Position numbers and translations under genes: made by a program. Below the pieces are notes generated by a model. It was not told the DNA's origin. It ran no database searches and saw only the letters and a program-made list of their open reading frames with translations. Below are positions 55,900 through 64,000 of a stretch of 64,000 nt of DNA, one piece after another. The stretch lies in contig OW121851.1 of the NCBI GenBank assembly GCA_933228895.1, positions 112,241,271 through 112,305,270 on the forward strand, given 5' to 3'. This DNA comes from Platycnemis pennipes (Eukaryota; Arthropoda; Insecta; Odonata; Platycnemididae). The first letter of the stretch is position 1; each line of letters begins with the position of its first letter.

Positions 55900-57678
55900 C
55901 TGTTGCTTTTTTCACGACGCAGTTTTCTGCATCCTGCCCATCATTCATAACCATATGCATTGGCGACATTTCGCGTGGCTCGCGCGATAAATAGGAACTG
56001 TAGCCTCGCGCTTTGAACGTAGTCCTTATAAACGTTCATATCACCGAACTCGGAGGCAGAAAGAAACTAAGTTTGACGGGTAATTTTTTGGGCCTTCGCT
56101 CACGATCGAACGCGCTACTCGTGTCAGAAATTTTTTTTATTAAAATCGCACGTGTCGATTGAAAAAAAAGGGGAGGCAGGGAAAGGAGGGGAGGAGGAGG
56201 GAAAGAAGAGAGAGAGGGGAGGGGTTGTCATGGAGATTTGAATGGAAGGGAGACGAGGTGGTGGACTCGTATATAAAGTGTTTGTCTTTGGCGCAGGAGC
56301 GAAGCGAACTGGGCGGGGGGGGCGGAGGGGTTGGGCGGGGGAGGGTGGTGGGAGAGAGTAGATATGAATGGTCCGGAGGGAGGGTAGTGGAGGGAGATAG
56401 GAGAAGTCTGGGAGGAGTGGGAGTCTCCCTGTGGAGACGAAGGTCGAACGTGGTATGGGGCGAGTACCCACGCGTTGTCCCGTTGGCTTCTCCACCCATT
56501 TCGACCCTCCCTCCTACCCCTTTGCCCTGAGTTTTATCTCTCTCTCCCTCCCTTCATCCCCCTCCCCACCCGCCTGGAAGAGCGGCGGAAACTCTGGAAG
56601 GGCGGGGAGAAGGGAGGGAGGGGTTTGCCGGAGGAGTTGGGGAGTTAAGGGGAGGTTATAGCAGCATCCCCTCCCCTCCTCTCCTTGCCGGAGCCTCTCC
56701 TCATTCTTGGGACGGCTCAGTCGGTGGCGGGCGTCAGCAAGAGAAGGAAGGCTGAGGAAGAAAGTTCCGAAAGCCGCCCTGGGGGAGTCAGTTGTTTTTT
56801 TTTTTTAAAGTTTCCATCGTCTTCTCCTCCCCACCAAATCAGACGGAGCGTCTTCTTAAACCTCTCCCGCGGCAGTGTTTTTAGTGTCTTGTGTGTGGTT
56901 TTGTTTTCGTCCTAATCTCTCGCGAAGGATCCAAAACATCTTAAAAAAACCTCGAGAGAAGTGAGTTGGGAAAACTCGGTAGGAGGCCGCTCCCGTTCCG
57001 TACTTTCGGTACGTCTGTCGTGTGAAGATTTTTGAAGAAGGGAAGGTTTTACTTCGTCGCCGGGTTTCCCTCGTGGACTCTCGTGTGATAGGATCGGATT
57101 ATCCTCCGGAGTGTCCGCTGGACAAGGATTTGGCCTCCAGCATCATCATCAACAAGAGTTCAGCTCGGAAGCGTTCGTTCGTTCGTTCTTCCGCGCCCCG
57201 GTGCGCTCGCGCGAGTGTGTTTTGTTTCTCGTGTTGTTTTGGTTACCAGATCTCCGCCCACTGCTGCTCCCTCCAATCGGCCGGGTACACTTGACGCGGG
57301 CTTTTTCCTCGTTCGTTCACCTCCCCTTTCTGTTATCTCCTCAGAGGAAGGCAAACCGCGTGGTTCCCGCACGGAGATCTTTACTATCACACCACCGGCG
57401 GGCATCGAACGGCGCCCTCTTGATGAACGCGCCCTCTCGGTCGAGTGAGGCACAAGCCGCGGAGGAAGAAGGGGAGTGAGTGAGTCTCCTCTCGCGTTGC
57501 CAAGCAACCGGTCTCCAAGACGACGACCGCCCCCCCTGTCCTCCTCCCCCCCCCCCCAACACACGCCTCCCGCCCTTCCGAGGGCTTCTTTCACGCCTCC
57601 TCAAAGAAAAAAGTGCCGAGCGCCATTTTAAAAAGTCCATCCTCGGGAGCGACGAAAAGTGTGCATCGTTTCGCCAGC
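55900..57678 (+). promoter_or_regulatory. CpG-rich promoter and 5' leader of the laminin-like gene
   Basis: The composition changes abruptly to GC- and CpG-rich with long purine (56165-56420) and pyrimidine runs and remains so up to the start codon. Large open frames here on both strands (up to 224 codons) are compositional. A GTTCGTTCGTTCGTTC tract lies near 57175-57190. Whether the leader contains a spliced 5' exon cannot be told. Confidence 0.6.
56270..56278 (+). promoter_or_regulatory. Candidate TATA box
   Basis: TATATAAAG matches the metazoan TATA consensus and would place a start near 56300. A second candidate is an insect initiator-like CTCAGTC at 56716-56722 with a partial downstream element (GGAAG) at +28. 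CpG-rich housekeeping promoters often use neither, so both are tentative. Confidence 0.3.
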
Positions 57679-57900
57679 ATGTCTCGCGACCATCTCCCGG
57701 CCGGGGAGTCGTCTTCGGCTCCTCGGTCCTCAGCCCCCCGCTTCCTCCCGCTCGCCCTTCTTCTGCTGCTGGCGTCTTTGTCGGTCGGCGTGCGCGGGCA
57801 AGGCAGTCCGGAGACATTGGAGGCGGCCCTGAGAGACCAGAGGGCCGCTCAGCACCGCGAAGGAGGTACGCGGTGCTACGACGACACGGGGAAGCCTCAG
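57679..57900 (+). CDS. LanB2: Laminin gamma-like subunit, first coding exon (partial)
   Basis: The exon encodes 74 residues, in phase 0, and stops exactly at CAG|GTGAGT, a perfect 5' splice site. The start ATG has A at -3. Residues 22-38 are a strongly hydrophobic stretch (FLPLALLLLLASLSVGV) after Arg-16 and Arg-21, a signal peptide with likely cleavage near Gly-40/Gln-41. The last residues, TRCYDDTGKPQ, match the start of the laminin N-terminal (LN) domain, where gamma chains read C.D..GrPQRC.PEFvNAAF; Cys-66 would be the first LN cysteine and the next exon should begin RC. Laminin gamma is secreted into basement membranes, and its LN domain joins laminin trimers into a network. PQ before the splice favours laminin gamma over netrin (usually (K/R)PRRC.PDF), but netrin is not excluded. 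No other exon lies in this window, so the call rests on about ten residues plus the signal peptide and promoter context. Confidence 0.65.
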
Positions 57901-59129
57901 GTGAGTTTTTGTTTTTTTTTTCGGTCTTTTTGGAAATCCACGTGATATTCATCGCCTCCTCTTCTACGGGAACGGAAGATAGCCTTGCCGTTAATCGTAA
58001 TCCACCGACGCCCACCGACGAAGACGGGACGGGTCGCGTTTTTATTTTATTTTTTTTTAGCGCCCCGCGGCAGTCAGTCGTTTAACGACCCTTCCGGGCC
58101 AGTTGTTGATCTTTTTTTTGTGCCTTCTTGCTCAGCAGTTGGTCGCTTTCGGTCGTTGAACATTCGGTCGCATTGTTGTTTCGCGCCGGATCGGAAGCTT
58201 TCGTTGAGTATTCGTGTGTATTGTTGTTGTTTTGGGATGATTCTCTTGCGATGAGATACACATATGTTTGTCTTTGTGTAGGAAAAAGTCTTATATACTG
58301 AGAGTCCAAATTGGATATTGACACTGTTTCTTTTACCCTTTAAATCCAGCTTTCAAAAGTGTAGGTGACCTGAAGTCGATTCAACATCTTTTGAATTTAG
58401 AAATACAGTACAGTTAGTTAGTTAGTCCAGTCCAGTTATAAATGTCCAGATTTATATCTTGTTTCTTTGTAACATCGTGACCAAAAATGTACGAATAGTA
58501 ATTCGTTTGTCCACGCATCATGACATTTCTCGAGTTATTTTCGATTCGAAGGAAATATTCATGGGTATTCTATCACTTTAAAGAAATTTACAATGCTAAC
58601 GTTTCGTCGGGTGAACGAAAGATCTTATTTTCACTTTGCTTCAGCGTCAATCCTAATGTGAACAACTTTTGATTCTAGTTGCCGGTGGCGCCTGCTACTC
58701 GCCGCAAGAACCTAAGGTTCATCAAGACCTAAAGGTTGTCGGTTACGAACATCGCGTGTACATTTAATTCATTCTTTTTTGTAGTACTTTCGAGAACGGC
58801 ATGCCTTAGCGGTTAAGACCCTGGGAGACGAAAACCTTTTCGGTGTCCCGCTCCCGAGATTCGTGGATTCCGGGGCCGGTTTCGTAGTCGGGTCGATGAC
58901 GTAGAGAGTGGTTGCTCCGAGAAGGAAGGGTCGCGTATATCCCGTTCATTCTTAAAGACGGCGGGAGTTCATTCTCCCTCTCCAACGCCTCCATCTCATT
59001 ACCACCGCGCTGTTACGCGACGAGCGTAGGAAGGCGTTCGAAGCTCCGTCGTTTGGCGGTGAGAATGAATGGCCGCATTAAACGGAGTTGCCAAAGTAAT
59101 TAATACACCTTTACGGTGGAGTTTAATGC

Positions 59130-59660
59130 ACAACAATAGCCGCAGAAGGCTGGAGGAACTGAAATGTGGTGTAACGGATGATCAATTGGATATGACGAAT
59201 GAGAATCACAACGTGTAATGTGTAATAGAAACTTGATGAGTATGAATGTAAAATTGACGAGACAGCCCAGTCGCACACATCGTGAGACATGAAAAACTCC
59301 TGAAGTCAGCTGTCATAGAGGGAAGTGAAAGAGAACTACGGCAAGGGACAGCCTAAGAAGATGGCAATGTATGAAGAACAGTTGATGAAAGATGCACAAA
59401 GGCCGCTTCACACGATACAATTTTTTGTACAATTTCTTGCACAAACGCTTGTAAAAACTGAACGAAATTGTATGTTTGTCTGAATGGAATCAGAATAGGT
59501 TCTATTTTCCGTACGGTCATTCAGACATTCGCACAAGCGTTCACACAATGTACCGCTTTACAAGGTACAATTTCCTAATACAAGCGTTTGTACAAGAAAT
59601 TGTACAAAAATTGTATCGTGTAAAGCGGCCTTAAGAGTAAAATTATGGTCAAGTGAACAG
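59130..59660 (+). mobile_element. Endonuclease/RT LINE fragment in the intron, split by a MITE
   Basis: Decayed blocks equivalent to AAEKKRLEEF, KTIVEGK and YEEQLMKDVKEK are readable in order, with the last followed by the MITE and then AAGAGTAAAATTA. Confidence 0.65.
59399..59632. mobile_element. MITE with ~53-bp TIRs (AAGGCCGCTTCACACGATAC)
   Basis: The ends AAGGCCGCTTCACACGATAC and (reverse complement) AAGGCCGCTTTACACGATAC continue as near-perfect inverted repeats through TTGTACAATTTCTTG and CAAACGCTTGTA. Total length is 234 bp. The flanks (CA... and ...TAA) do not give a certain duplication. The ACACGAT-type TIR resembles that of the TTA-flanked element at 47.8 kb. Confidence 0.88.
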
Positions 59661-59758
59661 GCGTCCTGATAGGGTAAATAGAAAGCTATTGCCGATCCAA
59701 TCTTGGTATGGTACAACAAAAACAAAATGCCCTTGACAGGCATTTCTCTCCCCTCAGT

Positions 59759-59871
59759 CCCACGTTTCCATTTTAAGCTGAATAAGGTTTTTAGGAATTG
59801 ATACTCTTGATATACTTGAAATATAGATACAATTCTACGGGAATCTTATTCTGCTTAAAATGGGAACGTGG
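59759..59871. repeat. Foldback hairpin with 27-bp arms
   Basis: CCCACGTTTCCATTTTAAGC on the left pairs with GCTTAAAATGGGAACGTGGG on the right, and the pairing continues through GAATAAG/CTTATTC, with two mismatches overall and a loop of about 59 nt. It lies in intron 1 of the laminin-like gene. Confidence 0.8.
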
Positions 59872-59879
59872 GGTGAAGC

Positions 59880-60970
59880 CAAGTACCTACCTACATGTAT
59901 TTAGCCAGAATGGATACCTATTACAGGCATGCTCCTATCTGCTCCCGTCATTATTCGATGAAAACATTTTTGGGTAATTTCCCTTTGTCTCCTCAAATAT
60001 TGGTTTTATGTGACACCAGCATTTCATGGCCCGTCTCTCTGGAGGCGCGCCTTTTCGCAGTCGACCCACTGAGGAATAGACGGTTTGTACCCTTTCCTTT
60101 GGCTCCTACTCTCCGACCTATCCGTCTAAAAGCGGCCATAGTCACTGTCCCCACCAGTGCAGCTCCAGTATGGTATTGGAATGTATAAACCCTCCAATAA
60201 CCTCCTCCACGTTATAACTGCGTTTCTCAAACGTTTCGTCTTGAAATATTATCGATGTCATAGGGAAGCTTTATGAACGTTACTGGTCACTATTTATTTT
60301 CCTTTGCCATTCATAGTTGTTACTTCTTGCAGGAACTCTAGCAATATCTCGCATAACCCCTGTAGAGAAACGGTCAGTTAAGAGGATTTGGATCACCGAA
60401 GTCCGTTGTCTAAGGTGGAATGCTGGGCAACATCTGTAGGAAAAGGATAGACACCTTGAATATCTTGATATGAGGGAGAGTGACAGGAATGGGGAGTAGA
60501 GAAAGAGTATAACTATTTATTTTACACTACACGGTCACTTTTTCTTTCTTTCCTAGGAATCTAAACTTTCTAAAACGTCATAAAATTATAGACTTTAAGT
60601 TGTGAAGGCCTACGTGGTGTGATGATGAAGCTGGATTTCTTAGGGAATGCCTTTCACATTGAACCATATTGCTCACTAACAGTTTCGTCAGCGATGTTGT
60701 CGTTAGGTTAGTTCAGGTCAGAAGATGATCTTGGATTGTTCAATTTTAATTGTTGACCGCAGGTTTCCATGCTCTTGACACTTAGTAGCCGTCTTATGTT
60801 TAAAGTCTGTGACGGCTTTCTTTTGCGCTAAATTTTGTCCATTCGTAATCTATAATATTAATAGTTGATGTTATACCTGGCGAGGGAAAAACTGCCCGGC
60901 CAAGAGAGCACGTAACCTATTAAAGATTTCAGTGTTACTCTTGAAAACATTTAGCAAATAATTTTGCCGT
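59880..60970. other. Intronic stretch without recognised features
   Basis: A 97-codon frame (59895-60188) has no domain I recognise and is not bounded by convincing splice sites. Confidence 0.3.
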
Positions 60971-61050
60971 TCAGGATAGTCAGGTCGCTAACGTAGATAT
61001 TGGCCTGAAAACTCAAAAGTCGCGGGTTCGAATCCCGCCAAGGGCACGGA
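60970..61050 (+). mobile_element. tRNA-derived SINE head
   Basis: A clean T-arm GCGGGTTCGAATCCCGC with B-box is followed by CAAGGGCACGG, and an A-box-like CAGGTCGCTAACG precedes it. The acceptor stem does not pair (5' GCCGTTC against 3' CAAGGGC), so this is a tRNA-derived repeat or tRNA pseudogene, not a functional tRNA gene. Confidence 0.6.
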
Positions 61051-62449
61051 CGACATATTTGTCTTAAGATGAAGTTATGTTAGAGAGTAATCGATATAAT
61101 TTAAGTAGTTTGGAGTCCCTAAAAAATCGAATTCAATTAATATTGCCGCTACAGAGAAAGGTAGTTTCAGAGTCATGAGGAGGCAGTGAAGGCAACGTCA
61201 GGAGCTGCAATATATCTTTCGAAGCACCGCCGGCATATGTTCCAGTAAATTAGCATAGTACGAAAGTTATTTCTCCCGCATTCCAATGGCTGGATTATCC
61301 ACATTTTGTTAAAGAAATCAACCTGACCCATTACAGACGCCTATTCTGGTATCCCGTACCAGTTACTGAGCTCATGTGTACACAGCGTAGCTAAGTTAAC
61401 GGAGGACTGTTGTGAGGTAATAATCCTTCCCTTACCCCTTTCTCATTAGCGTCCCGACGTAAGGGAAAATCCTGCTGATTGGAAAAGAAAACAGTGCACG
61501 ATGCACGGTGATGCAATTGGAGAGTACAAGAAAGCCCGCACTCCTTCACTTACCACGCTTCCGCATGAGAACCAACGCAGCCTTTCTGGTAGATATAAAT
61601 TCCTGGGTGTATTTCATTTGCGTATTGTTATTTCAAGATTCAAGTTATATTAGCTTAAGAAAAATATTTCAAGTATATTAAGTTGTCCTTAGTTGTTCCG
61701 GAGTTGTAGCCTATTTCATGCTTGAATGCGTTGTGCGTGTAATGCCATGGCTGGCTAGCTTTTTACTGTCCACAGCTATCAAACTTAATGAAGATCGGTT
61801 TCGCATTCGATTAGTATTACTGTAATTTAAAATGATCGCGTCAAGGATTGGTTTTTATTTTGTTTCTCTGAGTAGTTATTTGTATCCTAACGGTAATAAA
61901 AAATAACGATCCTTTCTGCAGATCTGGTGATTTTGTACCAACTGACAAAAAATTATCATTTGAAGAAAATCAATACATTATTAGATGCTTTTTACATTCG
62001 ATCACTTTTAGACGTCACTACATTGAATTTTTAGATCATGAAGATATAGGTAATTAAGATATTGGCTCTGGGGAGAGAGAGATTTGAAAATGACAGTCAT
62101 TTTGCGGTAAGCAAGGAGTATTTGAAGAAAAAAATCGTTTTTACCTGGAAATAAATTAGGATAGATGATGTAGATTTGAAGCTCTTGCTGCATGTCTGCA
62201 TGAGCCTGTGAATTTCAAGGCTTGAATGCCATTCTATTAGACATCTCCCTGCATTTTTGGCACGTAACCATTACTATTTGTTGAAATAAAATTTTGTTAG
62301 CATCTGTTAAGAGTATTGTGTTAATTAAAAATATGAGGCTGTTTGCATTGAAGTGCACGTGTTCCCTTCTTCATTGTGTTGCCTATGAAACCCTTATTGC
62401 AGTCATTAATAATATGATTGTACACTAGTCGATGAGACATGCCTATTTT
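61051..62449. other. Intronic stretch without recognised features
   Basis: No repeat family, exon-like frame or hairpin recognised. Confidence 0.3.
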
Positions 62450-62510
62450 TTTGGAATCACCCCCTGCCATACACCCTTGTGGTAGAGGTTTTGGTCGAAT
62501 ATGTATATTG
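62450..62510 (+). repeat. CR1-like 3' tail motif, isolated
   Basis: ATCACCCCCTGCCATACACC and CTTGTGGTAGAGGTTTTGG are the plus-oriented tail motif with a lost second half and little UTR. Confidence 0.6.
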
Positions 62511-62999
62511 TTGAACGTTTCCCAGCCTTTTTTCACTTTCTTACTGCTATAGTCCATTTCAGTGATCTGTACCTCTTATCTATGAACCATCCTGGTAACT
62601 TATTTAGCTGCTGAAAATTTACAGTTGAATCAGTAATGTAGTCACCAACAATAATATTATTCAATCATCGATAATGCAATGCCGACTGTTCGCCCATACC
62701 TGGATGTGAATATTTAGACTACCTAAGTTGCCTACTTTGATTTCGCCATAATTGAGCCTTCCTATAGAGTATCCATAAACCCTAAAGGATCTTCGAGGGC
62801 GTACTCCTAAGTTTTACACGGGCCATAGATTAGGAACCGCTGTTATAGATTCATATCCTTTGTTGCTGCATTCAAAATGTAGAATATTGGACTAGCCTCT
62901 CGACGTGAGAAAATGAATGACGTTAAGGATCGACGAAGATGAACTATTCCCGAACAATGCTGTAGATGCCATTTAAGTCATCAACATCGTTCAACGATC
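62511..62999. other. Intronic stretch without recognised features
   Basis: Nothing recognised. Confidence 0.3.
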
Positions 63000-63335
63000 T
63001 TAGGATTGATTTGATGTACCCCCCCGTTCGATTCTTCTGTCAGGCAACCTCTTCATATTAACTTAATTCCTCTCTTTCACATCCCTCACAACTTGTTCCT
63101 GATATTTCAAACGAGGCTTACAATTTCCATTCTCCCCGTTCAATTTTCTCTCGACAATTGTCTTCATCAGGCTATCGCGTCTGAAGGTACGGCCGATTAG
63201 GTTGCACCGTCTTCTTTTTAGGGTTTTCAGCCGACTTCTCTTTTCTTCCACTCGTCACAAGACTTCTTCGTTTGTCACTGGGTCGGTTCATTTAATCTTC
63301 ATCATTCTTCGGCAGCACCGTTATTCGAATACTAT
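63000..63335 (-). mobile_element. Endonuclease/RT LINE, 3' part
   Basis: A minus-strand frame (62 codons) reads EEKRSRLKTLKRRRCNLIGR, then FRRDSLMKTIVERKLNGENG and KYQEQVVRDVKER. It shows the uninterrupted form of the region split by the hAT element at 20.7 kb. Confidence 0.82.
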
Positions 63336-63379
63336 TCTCCATATTAAGTACCGAATCGAAATAATCGACCTTCATCTAT

Positions 63380-64000
63380 ATCTACATGCACCCCCTGCAA
63401 GCCACCATAAAGGGGTGTGGCTGGGGGTCAATTCTCACCAAACATGCATTACATATCGTGCTTAAAAACATATTAGTATTTATATACTGTTCTAAACTTC
63501 ACTATTTAAAAAAAGATAAAAAAAGCAAAGCAAACATGCAAAAACATGCTGTTAGTTGGGTTAGCTTCAAGTCCTTATACCCACATGCAACTACCTATGC
63601 TATGGATTGATTCACTCATATTGGACATATTTACCGTTATTCATATCCCTAATGGTACGAGGAAAAAAGGACAATTTGAATCTGTCAGTTTAGCAATCAA
63701 TTTCTCTAAGTTTGTGATTATGGTCCAGTCCACCATAGTAAGTTGGGGTTGGCAAAATATTTTTAACGTCATCACTGAAAATATTATCTTGGAATTTATT
63801 TAGGAGATGAAGTCTAAATTTCAACCTGAGAGCTGACAATGATTCCCATTTTAATTCATTTAATAGACTGTTACGCTAATATAGTTATCGTACCGTCCCT
63901 TTACAAATCCTTCCAATCTTCGCTGCACACGTTCAAGTTCGTTATTTAGAGCGATTTCGTAGGGATCCCATGCACTGGCAGCATATTCCAAAAGAAAATT
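63380..64000 (-). mobile_element. CR1-like LINE (subfamily A), running off the window
   Basis: The tail motif (ATGCACCCCCTGCAAGCCACC, GGTGTGGCTGGGGGTCAA) is followed by the UTR, the antisense FFPRT-equivalent block and, at the window end, NNELERVQRR and SAWDPYE in reverse. It is in the intron, antisense to the gene. Confidence 0.88.

Larger units (their letters stand above)
57901..64000 (+). other. Intron 1 of the laminin-like gene (5' part)
   Basis: It opens with GTGAGTTTTTG. No acceptor followed by an LN-domain continuation is visible up to the window end, so the intron exceeds 6.1 kb. The first ~400 bp remain CpG-rich and may hold intronic promoter elements. The rest carries LINE, MITE and SINE insertions. 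A weak tRNA-like block (GCCTTAGCGGTTAAGACCC) lies near 58803-58822. Confidence 0.55.

Noticed and set aside
1..56000. LTR retrotransposon or endogenous retrovirus
   Set aside because: I looked for paired long direct repeats, primer-binding sites, and gag, protease or integrase motifs and saw none; all RT fragments are of non-LTR or Penelope type.
56124..56530. Three overlapping ~120-codon frames
   Set aside because: They arise from a purine/pyrimidine tract; on both strands they are simple Pro/Ser/Leu or Arg/Gly repeats.
57341..58015. 224-codon minus-strand frame, the longest in the window
   Set aside because: It lies antisense to the laminin-like exon in CpG-rich DNA where stop codons are rare. 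The composition is Arg/Pro/Gly-rich with no domain, and overlapping frames on the other strand are equally long.
57480..58085. 201-codon plus-strand frame overlapping the exon
   Set aside because: It is out of frame with the signal peptide and LN start, reads straight through the splice donor, and has low-complexity composition.
60970..61050. Functional tRNA gene
   Set aside because: The T-arm is good but the acceptor stem does not pair and the anticodon arm is not convincing; a tRNA-derived SINE explains it better.

Overview
The window is eukaryotic nuclear DNA from an arthropod, most likely an insect. It is AT-rich, has no operon-like gene packing, and is filled with decayed LINEs, Penelope-like elements, SINEs and many MITEs typical of insect genomes. 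I cannot name the species from sequence alone. The only host gene I can support is at 56-64 kb: a CpG-rich promoter and 5' leader region followed by a first coding exon (57679-57900). That exon encodes a signal peptide and the first cysteine of a laminin N-terminal domain, and ends in a perfect GT splice donor. It is best read as the start of a laminin gamma subunit gene (Drosophila LanB2 type), with netrin the main alternative. The rest of the window, 57901 to the end, would be the start of intron 1.

The roughly 56 kb upstream is intergenic and repeat-dominated. Two LINE lineages supply most of it. One is a CR1-like family with a conserved 3' tail motif, in at least two subfamilies. The other is an endonuclease/reverse-transcriptase LINE with a TGA-repeat tail and about twenty 3' fragments. 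Smaller contributions come from a third LINE (33.1-33.6 kb), two Penelope-like endonuclease relics (14.4-15.6 and 37.3-37.9 kb) plus a possible third tail (51.7 kb), a Helitron relic (32.5 kb) and a SINE family with a tRNA-like head.

Non-autonomous DNA transposons are the most informative layer. Several have target-site duplications that can be read directly: TTAA (family at 1.5, 14.5, 19.6 and 22.5 kb), TA (17.6 kb), 8-bp hAT-type duplications (20.7, 35.3, 50.2 kb perfect; 29.6, 42.3, 53.3 kb near-perfect), and TTA (47.8 kb). Nesting gives a relative chronology. The clearest case is a LINE at 47.5-49.1 kb that holds a TTA-flanked element, which itself holds a third MITE. In other places the broken reading frame closes again when the insert is mentally removed.

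I did not find a multi-gene system. The items most worth a second look are: a 1,017-bp exact duplication 3 kb apart with both breakpoints in or beside TTAA MITEs; a five-copy MITE family carrying CRE-like TGACGTCA motifs; a roughly 300-bp-arm inverted repeat at 26.2-28.9 kb; the shared LINE tail motif; several hairpins; and an unassigned GC-richer open frame at 52.8-53.0 kb.
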